From Pseudomonadota bacterium (GTDB lineage: Bacteria; Myxococcota_A; Polyangia; Polyangiales; Polyangiaceae): a stretch of 17,652 nt of DNA. The notes below the pieces were generated by a model, which was not told the DNA's origin, did no database searches, and saw only the letters and a list, made by a program, of their open reading frames with translations. This document shows positions 1 through 6,970 of this stretch, one piece after another; within the stretch, counting starts at the first letter, position 1; every line of letters starts with the position of its first letter. The stretch covers positions 1 through 17,652 of the forward strand of contig JAEXCN010000348.1 of NCBI GenBank assembly GCA_023402175.1, in the 5' to 3' direction. The position numbers were made by a program, and so were the translations under genes.

Positions 1-1353
1 CGCGGGGATCGGATCGCCGCCGCGGTTGAACGCGCTCGACGTGAGGAGCTGCGGACGCTGCGGATCCTTGTCGGGCGTGAACGTCTCGGCGGCGGGAGCG
101 CCGGCGTCACCGGCATCGGCCGCGGGCTTCTCGGGCTTCGGCGTGTACTTCCCGTACTTCGCGATCGCGGCAGCGATGGCATCGTCGGCCGCCTTGCCGG
201 CCTTCATGTCCTCGTCGATGTCCTTCGCCATCGCCTTCGCGACGTCGTCGGACTTCGTCGCCTTGTACGCCTTGAGGATGTCCTCGCGGGTGGCGGGATC
301 GCGCTTGATGATGTGGAAGCCGAACGACGTCTCGACGAGCTTCTGATCGAGCTCACCGGGCTTGAGGCCCTCGACCGACTTCTTGAACTCGGGGACGAAG
401 TTCTCGACCATCTCGCCGGGGTACTGGCCGCCCTTGTCCTTGCTGCCCGGATCGTCGGAGAACTCCTTCGCGAGCTTCGCGAAGTCTTCACCCTTCTTGA
501 TCCGATCGAGGATGCTCTCGGCCTTCTTGCGCGCCTCTTCGAGCTCCTCCGGCTTGGACTTGTCGGCCTTCACGAGGATGTGACGGACGGGGACGACGAC
601 CTGGGCGCCGTTGGCCTTCGACCAGTCGTCGACGTCCTTGCCGTCGGAGCTGATCGCGTACTTCTCGATCCAGCCCTTGCGCACGATGATGTAGCCGACC
701 GTGGACGTGCTGCGCTCCTCGACGTAGCGGTCGAACGCTTCGTCTTCGGCGACGCGAACGGGCGCCTTCACGAGGTCACGCATCTTGGCGGCGAGAAGCT
801 CGCGCGCCTGCCACTCGCGGAACTCCGACGGAGATCGATTCACGAGCTGCTTCACCGTGCGCTCGTAGATCTTCATGTCGAACTGCTTCGTGTCCTTGTT
901 CTTGTAACCGTTGGGCACGATGTGATCGACGTTGACCCGGCCGTCGTCGAAGCCGACCTGGCGGCCGACAGCGGGGTTGTCGCTCGGCAGGCTGACGAAG
1001 ATGTCGCCGCGGAAGATGCTGTCGGTGATCTCGTCGTCACTCACGGTGAGACCGAGCCGATCGGCTTCGCCGATGAGGAGCTCACGCTCGATCATCCCCT
1101 CGAGGACGAAGCGGGACGCGGCGGCCTGCTTCAAGCCGGGGATCCCGCGCCCGAACACGAGGCGGTAAGCGGCGCGGTGGGCCTTCGGCTCGATGCAGTT
1201 GCCGCGGACCTTCGCAACGCACGCGTCGTTGAGCGGGCCGAGCTTCTTGCCGGCACTCGGATTGAACCCGAGGACGAAGACGAGGATGGTGGCGACAATG
1301 ACTGCGCCGTAGACGGCGGAAGTCAGCCCTTTCTGCCTGAAGAAATTGAGCAT
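1..1353 (-). CDS. Membrane-anchored PpiC/SurA-type peptidyl-prolyl cis-trans isomerase (C-terminus outside window)
   Basis: The frame is open from an ATG at 1353 to base 1 (451 codons) with no stop, so the C-terminus lies outside the window. Residues about 9-30 form one hydrophobic helix after a short basic start, which suggests a PpiD-like inner-membrane anchor with the rest in the periplasm. Residues about 35-200 resemble the SurA/PpiD N-terminal chaperone region. Residues about 256-352 are a parvulin (PpiC) rotamase domain, with the hallmarks RHILVKAD, FAKLAKEFSDDPGSKDKGG and a closing FGFHIIKR. The seen end is Ala/Pro-rich, like a linker to a further segment. The family isomerises Xaa-Pro bonds and helps outer-membrane and secreted proteins fold. 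AGGA lies about 11 bases before the ATG, a weak ribosome site. The upstream 145-residue gene is on the same strand 156 bp away. The domain call is firm; membrane topology and client proteins are inferred. Confidence 0.9.
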   Translation of the reverse strand, partial: MLNFFRQKGLTSAVYGAVIVATILVFVLGFNPSAGKKLGPLNDACVAKVRGNCIEPKAHRAAYRLVFGRGIPGLKQAAASRFVLEGMIERELLIGEADRLGLTVSDDEITDSIFRGDIFVSLPSDNPAVGRQVGFDDGRVNVDHIVPNGYKNKDTKQFDMKIYERTVKQLVNRSPSEFREWQARELLAAKMRDLVKAPVRVAEDEAFDRYVEERSTSTVGYIIVRKGWIEKYAISSDGKDVDDWSKANGAQVVVPVRHILVKADKSKPEELEEARKKAESILDRIKKGEDFAKLAKEFSDDPGSKDKGGQYPGEMVENFVPEFKKSVEGLKPGELDQKLVETSFGFHIIKRDPATREDILKAYKATKSDDVAKAMAKDIDEDMKAGKAADDAIAAAIAKYGKYTPKPEKPAADAGDAGAPAAETFTPDKDPQRPQLLTSSAFNRGGDPIPA

Positions 1354-1425
1354 CGGAAGCCGGGGTCCTGGGCGCCCCCATAACACGGGAGCGGCGCGTT
1401 CTCTACCAAGGCAAAGGTTCGCCCG

Positions 1426-1441
1426 CGACCTCAGGAGGTCG
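1426..1441. promoter_or_regulatory. Small dyad, possible operator upstream of the isomerase gene
   Basis: CGACCTC-AG-GAGGTCG is a 7+7 inverted repeat with a 2-base centre. That spacing is too tight for a hairpin but suits a dimeric DNA-binding protein. It lies 73 bp upstream of the isomerase start. No function can be assigned from one copy. Confidence 0.25.
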
Positions 1442-1492
1442 ATTCTGACGAGCCAAGATAGCCCGGCGCTCGTTCGCGACGGCGAGGAGCCC

Positions 1493-1509
1493 GGCGGCGC
1501 GGCGCCGCC
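1493..1509 (-). terminator. GC-rich hairpin at the stop of the 145-residue gene
   Basis: GGCGGCG-CGG-CGCCGCC is a perfect 7-bp stem with a 3-base loop, directly after the stop codon (1510-1512) of the minus-strand gene. There is no T-run after it, so it may only attenuate transcription or protect the 3' end. Confidence 0.3.
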
Positions 1510-1947
1510 TCAGCGTTGGCTGACGGCTTTTTCGAGCGAAAGGACGAATTTGAGGATGGGAACGGCGTCCTCGACCGTTGCGACATCGTGAGAGAGGTTG
1601 ACCTCGTAGAACGTGTCGAGCGTGCGCGACGCGTCCGCAGGGTCCTTCACCGCAGTCACGGCCGTCGAGGTCTCCGCGAAGCCGTGCGCCACCGCGGGCT
1701 CCGCGAGCTTGCGGACGCGGGCGAACAGCGTCGGCTCGTCCTCGTTCGGGAAGTCGGCCCTCTGGGCGCGAAGGACGAGGCGCACCTGGAGCTTGCCTCC
1801 ATCGATCGGCGCAACACGGACGCCGGAGTCGAGGATGAGGTTTTCGCGGACGCGCTCGGCGAGGACGACTTCCTCGGGCAGCGTGCGGAACACCTCGAAC
1901 CCGCTCGCGACGAGTGCTTTCTTCAGCTGCTGCGGAGTTGACGTCAA
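1510..1947 (-). CDS. Conserved-looking 145-residue protein of unknown function
   Basis: I do not recognise this family. The protein is 145 residues, mixed alpha/beta in character, without a signal peptide, membrane segment or metal-binding cysteines. The first 25 residues (PQQLKKALVASGFEVFRTLP) read as a helix followed by a strand. The middle holds two amphipathic stretches (KLQVRLVLRAQ and FARVRKLAEPAVAHGFAE), and the end (ATVEDAVPILKFVLSLEKAV) is helical. Codon use fits the neighbours and the frame is open with strong third-position G/C, so it is probably a real gene. The start is a TTG at 1947, because the frame has no ATG before the helix and an in-frame TAG lies further upstream. There is no Shine-Dalgarno sequence; a TCTATT hexamer ends 9 bases before the TTG. 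The isomerase gene lies 156 bp downstream on the same strand, so the two could be co-transcribed, though the spacer and hairpin argue for partial separation. Confidence 0.7.
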   Translation of the reverse strand: MTSTPQQLKKALVASGFEVFRTLPEEVVLAERVRENLILDSGVRVAPIDGGKLQVRLVLRAQRADFPNEDEPTLFARVRKLAEPAVAHGFAETSTAVTAVKDPADASRTLDTFYEVNLSHDVATVEDAVPILKFVLSLEKAVSQR

Positions 1948-1978
1948 AGGCGAACCAATAGAGCCGGAGCCGAGAGGT

Positions 1979-2000
1979 ACGAGACGGAGATCGGTCTCGT
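1979..2000. promoter_or_regulatory. Inverted repeat at the -35 region of the 145-residue gene
   Basis: ACGAGAC (1979-1985) and GTCTCGT (1994-2000) form a perfect 7-bp dyad with an 8-base centre. On the minus strand a TCTATT hexamer at 1962-1957 could be the -10 of the 145-residue gene; 17 bases further upstream falls at 1985-1980, inside the dyad. This placement suits a repressor site, but only one copy is seen and the -35 itself is poor. Confidence 0.3.
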
Positions 2001-2142
2001 GCCTTGGCTACGTGAATTCCGCAAGGGGAATGTCCTACATTCTGGCCAAGTAGCCCTGTCCGTCAACAGCGAAGACATGGCCGCGAGCGATCACGGTCCA
2101 TGCGGGTCTCGCGCGCAGCAGGCGCGCAGCAGGACGGAACGC

Positions 2143-2222
2143 AAAGAAAAAGAGGAACGAGAGGAGAGAAGAGAGAAAAGAGAAAGACGAGAGACGAAAG
2201 ACGAAAGACGAGAAAAGCGAAA
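2143..2222. repeat. T-free purine-rich tract with four tandem AGACGAR heptamers
   Basis: Eighty bases on the plus strand contain no T and only six C. Positions 2185-2212 are four tandem heptamers: AGACGAG, AGACGAA, AGACGAA, AGACGAG. The tract is far more A-rich than the surrounding DNA. Such homopurine runs can arise by slippage and may form unusual DNA structure. It lies about 115 bp before the PilZ start and outside its likely promoter. Confidence 0.8.
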
Positions 2223-2287
2223 CCTCGCGTGCACGAAAATCACGTTTCGGAGCGAGACGCCGCACGCTGCATCGAGCCTCCCAGGAC

Positions 2288-2318
2288 TTGCGTGCTGCAC
2301 TCTTCCCTCTGCTACGAT
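2288..2318 (+). promoter_or_regulatory. Candidate sigma70-type promoter of the PilZ gene
   Basis: TTGCGT (2288-2293) and TACGAT (2313-2318) are separated by 19 bases, slightly longer than the ideal 17. The start codon is 18 bases downstream of the -10, and a good ribosome site lies between. Moderate at best. Confidence 0.3.
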
Positions 2319-2336
2319 GGCGGAAGGTCGATAGCT

Positions 2337-2792
2337 GTGACCGAACGAACGAATCCCCCTCCCGGTGGCACGCCGCCGACCCCAGGTGGCTCAGGGCTCT
2401 CGAAGCTCCCGAGCGGCGTCCACGCGATGCGTCGCGGCGGAGCGCGCCGCGAGGTCACCGAGCGTGTGACGCTTCGTGCGGAGGACGGGCGGGTGCTGGA
2501 CGGCTGGGCGCTCAACGTCAGTCGCGGTGGTCTCCGCGCGATCCTCGAAGACAAGGTGATCCTCGGACAGAAGTTCGAGATCGGTGTCGGGACCGACGAG
2601 GTGATCCAGCGCGCTGGCCGCATCGTCTGGGTGCAAGAAGAGCCCGACGGTGTGATCGTCGGCATCGAGTTCACCGGGCTGTCGGGCACGCACAAGTCCG
2701 TGCCGCCGCCTCCGCCGGGCGCAACGAGCGAGCCCCACCTCGCCGCTGCGAGCGATGAACCGGCGGACGCGCCGGCTTCGAAAAAGCCCTGA
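2337..2792 (+). CDS. Stand-alone PilZ domain protein (predicted c-di-GMP receptor)
   Basis: This 151-residue cytoplasmic protein has a Pro/Gly-rich leader (residues 1-30), one PilZ domain (about 32-115) and a Pro/Ala-rich tail. Both c-di-GMP signature motifs are intact: RxxxR at R33-R37 (RGGAR) and N60-V-S62-R-G-G65 (the D/NxSxxG motif). It is therefore expected to bind the messenger rather than be a degenerate PilZ adaptor. I chose the GTG at 2337 because GGAAGG (2322-2327) sits 9 bases upstream; the frame extends back to an ATG at 2100, but only through low-complexity basic sequence. Its 3' end overlaps the next gene by 38 bp if that gene starts at 2755, which implies translational coupling. 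Proteins of this kind act by binding partners; the adjacent membrane protein is the obvious candidate, which is inference. Confidence 0.85.
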   Translation: MTERTNPPPGGTPPTPGGSGLSKLPSGVHAMRRGGARREVTERVTLRAEDGRVLDGWALNVSRGGLRAILEDKVILGQKFEIGVGTDEVIQRAGRIVWVQEEPDGVIVGIEFTGLSGTHKSVPPPPPGATSEPHLAAASDEPADAPASKKP

Positions 2793-5142
2793 CCGCCTCC
2801 TGACCGCGAGCTCGAGTGGGCGCAGCGCAGCGCACGACACGACACCGGAAAGAGCTCCCCTGAAGCGGTCGGCCGAGACCTCGATCCACCTCTCCTTCGC
2901 CGGGACGATCTTCGTCGGCGCGATGCTCCTTTTCGCGTGTCAGCCGATGATCGCGCGGATGATCGTGCCGCTCCTCGGCGGCGCGCCTGCGGTGTGGATC
3001 GTCTGCTCGCTGTGCTTCCAGACGCTGCTGCTCGCGGGGTACGGCTACGCGCACTTCGTCGGCACGCGCCTCCGCGTCCAGACGCAGGTCGTCCTCCAGC
3101 TCGCGATCATCGGCTCCGTCTTCCTCGTGCTACCGATCGCGGTCGACGACGCGACCGTCCAGCGGCTGACAGGCGGGCATCCGACGTTCGGGTTGCTCCT
3201 CTTGCTCCTCCGCACGATCGGTCTGCCGTTCTTCGTCCTCTCGACGAGCTCGCCACTCCTCCAGCGCTGGTTTGCCGAGCTCGGAGAGCGCGATCCGTAT
3301 CACCTGTACGCGGCGAGCAATGCGGGCAGCATGCTCGCTCTCCTCGGTTATCCGCTCCTCGCGGAGCCGCTCCTGTCGGTGAAGGCGCAGAGCCGCGCTT
3401 TTCACACGGTGTTTGCGGCCTACGCCGCCCTCGTCGTCCTCTGCGCGATCCGGGCCGTACGCAGCAGAGCTCCGCTTGCCGAGCGACTCGACGCGACGCC
3501 TGCGCCGCCGCAGGTGCGGATCGAGAGCGACTCCGAGCGCCCGCGCGAGGCGTCGAGAGCCAAGGGCAACGAGAAGAGCAAGTGGGCGGAGCGCTTCGTC
3601 TGGGTCGGGCTCGCCTTCGCGCCGTCGAGCCTCCTCCTCGGAGCGACCGAATACGTCACGACCGACATCGCGAGCGTTCCGCTCCTATGGGTCCTCCCGC
3701 TCGCTCTCTATCTCTTGTCGTTCATCATCGCGTTTGCGAAGCGGCAGATCGTCGGCCCGGTCATCCTCTCGCGAGCGACCGCCCTCGTCGCTGCGCTCGT
3801 CGTCGCGATCACGCTCGCGAACGTCGCCGGTCCTGCATGGCTCGTCGTGGGCGCGCACATGCTGCTGCTCTTGCTCGCGAGCATCGTGTGTCACCGCGGG
3901 CTCGCCGAGCGCCGTCCACCCGTCGCGCGCCTGACCGAGTTCTACTTGCTGATGTCGATCGGCGGCGTCCTCGGCGGAGCGTTCAACGGCCTGTTCGCGC
4001 CGTTCGTCTTCGACGATCTCTTCGAGTATCCGATCGCGATCGGCCTCGTCTGCCTGGCGCGCGCAGCCATCGATCCGAAGGCGACCTCCTCGAACCGCAA
4101 TGACGTGCTTCGCGACGTCGCGCTCGGGCTCGCGCTCGGCGCGGCGACGTACGGACTCGTGAAGCTCGGCACTGCGCGGAATGTCGATCCGCAGTGGTCC
4201 TTTGGGTGGATGTTCGGCGTGCCGATCGTGCTCGCCTACGCGTGGTCGCGGCGCCCCGTTCGTTATGCGGTCGCAGTGGCCGGGCTGCTCCTCGCGGGGA
4301 TGAGCCACGGCGGCTTCCGGGGCAAGACGCTCTGGGCCGATCGCGGATTCTTCGGCGTGCTCCAAGTCACGCGCGAGCGCGAGGGCCGCTTCCAGCTGCT
4401 CGTCTCGGGGCGGACGATGCACGGCAAACAAGCGCTCGCGCCCGGAGCCGAGCACGTTCCGTTGGCGTACTATCACCCGACAGGGCCGGCCGGTGACGTG
4501 CTCGGCCCGCTTCCCACGCCTGCGGTGAAGCTGCCGTCGCGCCGCGTGGGCGTGATCGGGCTCGGCATCGGCTCGCTCGCCGCCTACGCACGTCCGGGCG
4601 ACGAGTGGACGTTCTTCGAGATCAACCCGGCCGTCGTCGACGTCGCCTGGAACCACTTCACCTTCCTCGAGCGTGCGCAGGCCGCCGCGAAGGTCGACGT
4701 CGAGGTCGGTGATGCGCGCCTTCGCCTGCGTCAGGGACCGGAGGCGCGCTTCGACATCCTCGTGCTCGACGCGTTCAGCTCCGACGCCGTGCCCGTGCAC
4801 CTCGTCACACGCGAGGCGCTCGTCGTCTACCGCCGTGCGCTCCGTCCGGGCGGGATCCTCCTCGCACACGTGTCGAACAACCACGTTCGCTTGCCGCCCG
4901 TGTTCGCAGCGCTCGCTCGCGAGTCCGGGCTCGTCGCGATCGGTCGCAACGACGACTCGCTGACGGCAGAAGAGAAGCTCGCCGGCAAAGATGCGTCCGA
5001 ATGGGTCGTGCTCACGGACACGCGTGCGGAGATCGATCTCCTCCTCCGCGGCGGCAAGGGCTGGCGTCCGCTGACAGCGCCGCCGTCGCAGCGCGTGTGG
5101 ACGGACGACTACGCGGACGTGCTGGGCGCGCTGCGGTTCTAG
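2755..5142 (+). CDS. Fused multi-pass membrane protein with spermidine synthase-like methyltransferase-fold domain
   Basis: This is a 795-residue protein. Residues about 45-520 hold a dozen or more hydrophobic helices, beginning with the family-typical QPMIARMIVPLLGGAPAVW. Residues about 590-795 are a spermidine synthase-like Rossmann domain with a glycine-rich GLGIGSLAAY loop near residue 600, an acidic FFEINP strand end (ribose-binding type) and DAFSSDAVPVHLVTREA near residue 672, where spermidine synthases carry their catalytic Asp. Proteins with this fusion are often annotated as fused MFS/spermidine synthase. Their substrate is not established, and true aminopropyl transfer should not be assumed. 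The ATG at 2755 overlaps the PilZ gene; it gives about 45 residues of unusual Arg/Ser-rich leader. A CTG at 2860, with GGAAAGAG a few bases upstream, would remove most of that leader and is a possible alternative start. Likely translationally coupled to the PilZ gene. Confidence 0.85.
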   Translation: MNRRTRRLRKSPDRLLTASSSGRSAAHDTTPERAPLKRSAETSIHLSFAGTIFVGAMLLFACQPMIARMIVPLLGGAPAVWIVCSLCFQTLLLAGYGYAHFVGTRLRVQTQVVLQLAIIGSVFLVLPIAVDDATVQRLTGGHPTFGLLLLLLRTIGLPFFVLSTSSPLLQRWFAELGERDPYHLYAASNAGSMLALLGYPLLAEPLLSVKAQSRAFHTVFAAYAALVVLCAIRAVRSRAPLAERLDATPAPPQVRIESDSERPREASRAKGNEKSKWAERFVWVGLAFAPSSLLLGATEYVTTDIASVPLLWVLPLALYLLSFIIAFAKRQIVGPVILSRATALVAALVVAITLANVAGPAWLVVGAHMLLLLLASIVCHRGLAERRPPVARLTEFYLLMSIGGVLGGAFNGLFAPFVFDDLFEYPIAIGLVCLARAAIDPKATSSNRNDVLRDVALGLALGAATYGLVKLGTARNVDPQWSFGWMFGVPIVLAYAWSRRPVRYAVAVAGLLLAGMSHGGFRGKTLWADRGFFGVLQVTREREGRFQLLVSGRTMHGKQALAPGAEHVPLAYYHPTGPAGDVLGPLPTPAVKLPSRRVGVIGLGIGSLAAYARPGDEWTFFEINPAVVDVAWNHFTFLERAQAAAKVDVEVGDARLRLRQGPEARFDILVLDAFSSDAVPVHLVTREALVVYRRALRPGGILLAHVSNNHVRLPPVFAALARESGLVAIGRNDDSLTAEEKLAGKDASEWVVLTDTRAEIDLLLRGGKGWRPLTAPPSQRVWTDDYADVLGALRF

Positions 5143-5176
5143 GCGCTGCGCGGCCTGCGATGACCGCGCGCGGGGC

Positions 5177-5182
5177 TAGAAT
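5177..5182 (+). promoter_or_regulatory. Candidate -10 element (TAGAAT) of the VWA-FHA gene
   Basis: TAGAAT ends 8 bases before the ATG at 5191 and 2 bases before the ATG at 5185. If this is the -10, transcription would start close to 5191, giving a leaderless mRNA that uses the second ATG. No good -35 was seen. Confidence 0.4.
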
Positions 5183-5184
5183 CG

Positions 5185-6825
5185 ATGGCGATGGCTGTTG
5201 CCGTGTCGCTCTGGGTCGACCGTTCGAGCTTGCGCCCCGATCGCGAAGGGCGCTGCTCGCTCGCGATCGAGATCACGGCCTCGGGCGCGGGCGCCGAATG
5301 CACCCGTCTGCCCGCGCGCACCGTGCTCGCGCTGGATGTGTCGGCGTCGATGAAAGGCGAGCCGCTCGCGCAGGTCGTGCGCTCCGTGGATCTCCTGCTC
5401 GATGCGTTCGGTGAGCAGGACGAGGTCGGCGTCGTCACGTTCTCCGAGAACGCGACCCGCGTTGTCGAGCCGATGCGTGTCGATGGTGCAGGGAAGCGGC
5501 TCGTCCGCTCGCGCGTGGGGCGCCTCTTCGCCGAGAGCGGGACCAACATCGAGGCGGGGCTCGATCGTTCGGCCGAGATGCTCGCCGACACTCCCGCTTC
5601 GATGCGCCGCGCAGTCGTCCTCTTGTCGGACGGCGCACCGAACGTCGGCGCACACACGTCCGAGGCGCTCCGCGACGTCGTGCGGCGCCACCGCCCCGGG
5701 ATCTCCTTCTTCGCGCTCGGTTACGGTGTCGATCACAGTGAAGACGTCCTGTCCGCGATCGGCGAGGCTGGAGGCGGCGGCTACGAGTACGTGCCGGACC
5801 CTGCAGCATGTGCGCGCTCGTTCGCGCGTGCGCTCGGGGCGCAAGGCGACGTCGTCGCATCCGAGATCGAGATCGTGATCGCACCGGCGGACGGGGTCGA
5901 GCTCGTTCGGTTCGTCGGACGCGAGGAGACGCGATTCTCGCGCGAAGGAGTCGTCGTCTCGACCGCGGACATGGTGAACGGCACACGTCGGCTCGTCGTC
6001 GCGGATCTGCGCGTGCGCCCGCCGGGACGCGACAAGCTGATGACGAGCCTCGTGGAGGTGACGGCGCGATGGTGCGCAGCGGCGTCGCGGGCTCGCTCAT
6101 CGGTGCGCGACGAGATCTTGCTCGAGGTGGCGGATCGCGAGCCGGCGATCTCGTCCGACGGCGCACGACGGGTCCTCCTCGCTCGGGCAGACGAGGCACG
6201 TGCGACGGCGCGCGCGCTCGCGGACGGTGGACAGTTCGGCGGCGCTGCGTCCGGACTGCGCGCGCTCATGCGAGAGATCGAGCGAGCCCCTGGATTCGTC
6301 ATGAACGACGGCAGCCCGCTCGCGGAGGCGTACGAGCTTCTTCTCGACGAGGCAACGGCGCTCGAGCGACGGCCCTCGGGCGAAGCCTATGCAGCGTTCC
6401 GGAAGGCCACGGTGAGCTCGAAGCTGGCCGTCGCCGTCCCGAGCGCAGCGCGCTCACGCGGCGACGCGAGCCAGAAGCTGATCGAGCTCGTTGCGGGCGA
6501 TTGCCCGGAGGCCTGGCTCACGCGCGTCACGACCTCGAGCATGGACGGCGCGCGCTACCGCTTACGCGAGGAGCACATCATCGGGCGAACGAACGACGCC
6601 GACATTCGCGTCGAAAGCGGGCAGGTCTCCCGCCGTCACGCCGAGGTCTTCGCGAACGCCGGCGCCTACTGGGTCGCGGATCTCGGCTCGACGAATCCGA
6701 CGTTCGTGAACGGAGCCGCGCTCGCCTCCGCCCCGCACAAGCTCGTGCCCGGCGACGTCATCCGTGTCGGCGACGTCGAGCTGCGCTACGAGGAAAGCGG
6801 CTCGTCGAAGCGCGACGGCGGGTGA
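5185..6825 (+). CDS. von Willebrand factor A (VWA) and FHA domain protein
   Basis: This 546-residue protein has no signal peptide or clear membrane segment and is predicted cytoplasmic. Residues about 44-215 are a VWA domain with a complete metal-ion-dependent adhesion site: D51-V-S53-A-S55, T120 in SGTNIEAG, and D149 in LLSDGAPN. Residues about 225-330 look like the beta-sandwich found after VWA in this protein type. Residues about 330-440 are helical, with no domain I recognise. Residues about 455-540 are an FHA domain: G467-R468, S482-R-R-H485 and GSTNPTFVNG. FHA domains bind phosphothreonine peptides, so a Ser/Thr kinase substrate is a likely partner, but no kinase of that class is nearby. 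ATG codons at 5185 and 5191 both fit; the TAGAAT box favours 5191 if the mRNA is leaderless. It follows the membrane protein gene by 42 bp. Confidence 0.9.
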   Translation: MAMAVAVSLWVDRSSLRPDREGRCSLAIEITASGAGAECTRLPARTVLALDVSASMKGEPLAQVVRSVDLLLDAFGEQDEVGVVTFSENATRVVEPMRVDGAGKRLVRSRVGRLFAESGTNIEAGLDRSAEMLADTPASMRRAVVLLSDGAPNVGAHTSEALRDVVRRHRPGISFFALGYGVDHSEDVLSAIGEAGGGGYEYVPDPAACARSFARALGAQGDVVASEIEIVIAPADGVELVRFVGREETRFSREGVVVSTADMVNGTRRLVVADLRVRPPGRDKLMTSLVEVTARWCAAASRARSSVRDEILLEVADREPAISSDGARRVLLARADEARATARALADGGQFGGAASGLRALMREIERAPGFVMNDGSPLAEAYELLLDEATALERRPSGEAYAAFRKATVSSKLAVAVPSAARSRGDASQKLIELVAGDCPEAWLTRVTTSSMDGARYRLREEHIIGRTNDADIRVESGQVSRRHAEVFANAGAYWVADLGSTNPTFVNGAALASAPHKLVPGDVIRVGDVELRYEESGSSKRDGG

Positions 6826-6918
6826 GCTCGAGACGTCGACGCGTCGCGCGGACGGCCCGGCTTCGGTCGTGGCTCTTCGTGTGCGAGCGCGCTCTCGAAC
6901 GAGGCCGAGCACAAAGCG

Positions 6919-6954
6919 CCGAAGACGCGAGCGCGAGGGCGCACGCGTCTTCGG
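6919..6954 (-). terminator. Hairpin terminator between convergent VWA-FHA and MlaC-like genes
   Basis: CCGAAGACGCG (6919-6929) and CGCGTCTTCGG (6944-6954) form a perfect 11-bp stem with a 14-base loop. Read on the minus strand it is followed by CGCTTTGTG, a short T-rich tail, so it suits the MlaC-like gene ending at 6971. It may also stop plus-strand transcription from the VWA-FHA gene, though with no T-run on that side. Confidence 0.6.
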
Positions 6955-6970
6955 AGGGAGGCGACTCGGA

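Larger units (their letters stand above)
1948..2336. other. Divergent intergenic region (389 bp)
   Basis: This spacer separates the minus-strand 145-residue gene from the plus-strand PilZ gene. It contains a dyad near 1979-2000, an 80-base T-free purine tract at 2143-2222 and a candidate PilZ promoter near 2288-2318. The PilZ reading frame happens to stay open back to 2100, but that stretch encodes only Arg/Lys/Glu-rich low complexity and is not called as coding. No RNA gene was recognised. Confidence 0.6.

Noticed and set aside
313..1383. 356-codon plus-strand frame opposite the isomerase gene
   Set aside because: The minus strand encodes a clear PpiC domain over the same bases; the plus frame has only Leu/Asp/Glu/Val/Arg-rich shadow composition.
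2100..2336. Upstream extension of the PilZ reading frame to an ATG at 2100
   Set aside because: It would translate the purine tract into Arg/Lys/Glu low complexity; the GTG at 2337 has a well-placed GGAAGG and gives a normal PilZ protein.
3685..4884. 399-codon minus-strand frame inside the membrane protein gene
   Set aside because: Antisense shadow rich in Arg, Glu, Asp and His with no domain; the plus strand has a recognisable membrane and spermidine synthase-like protein.
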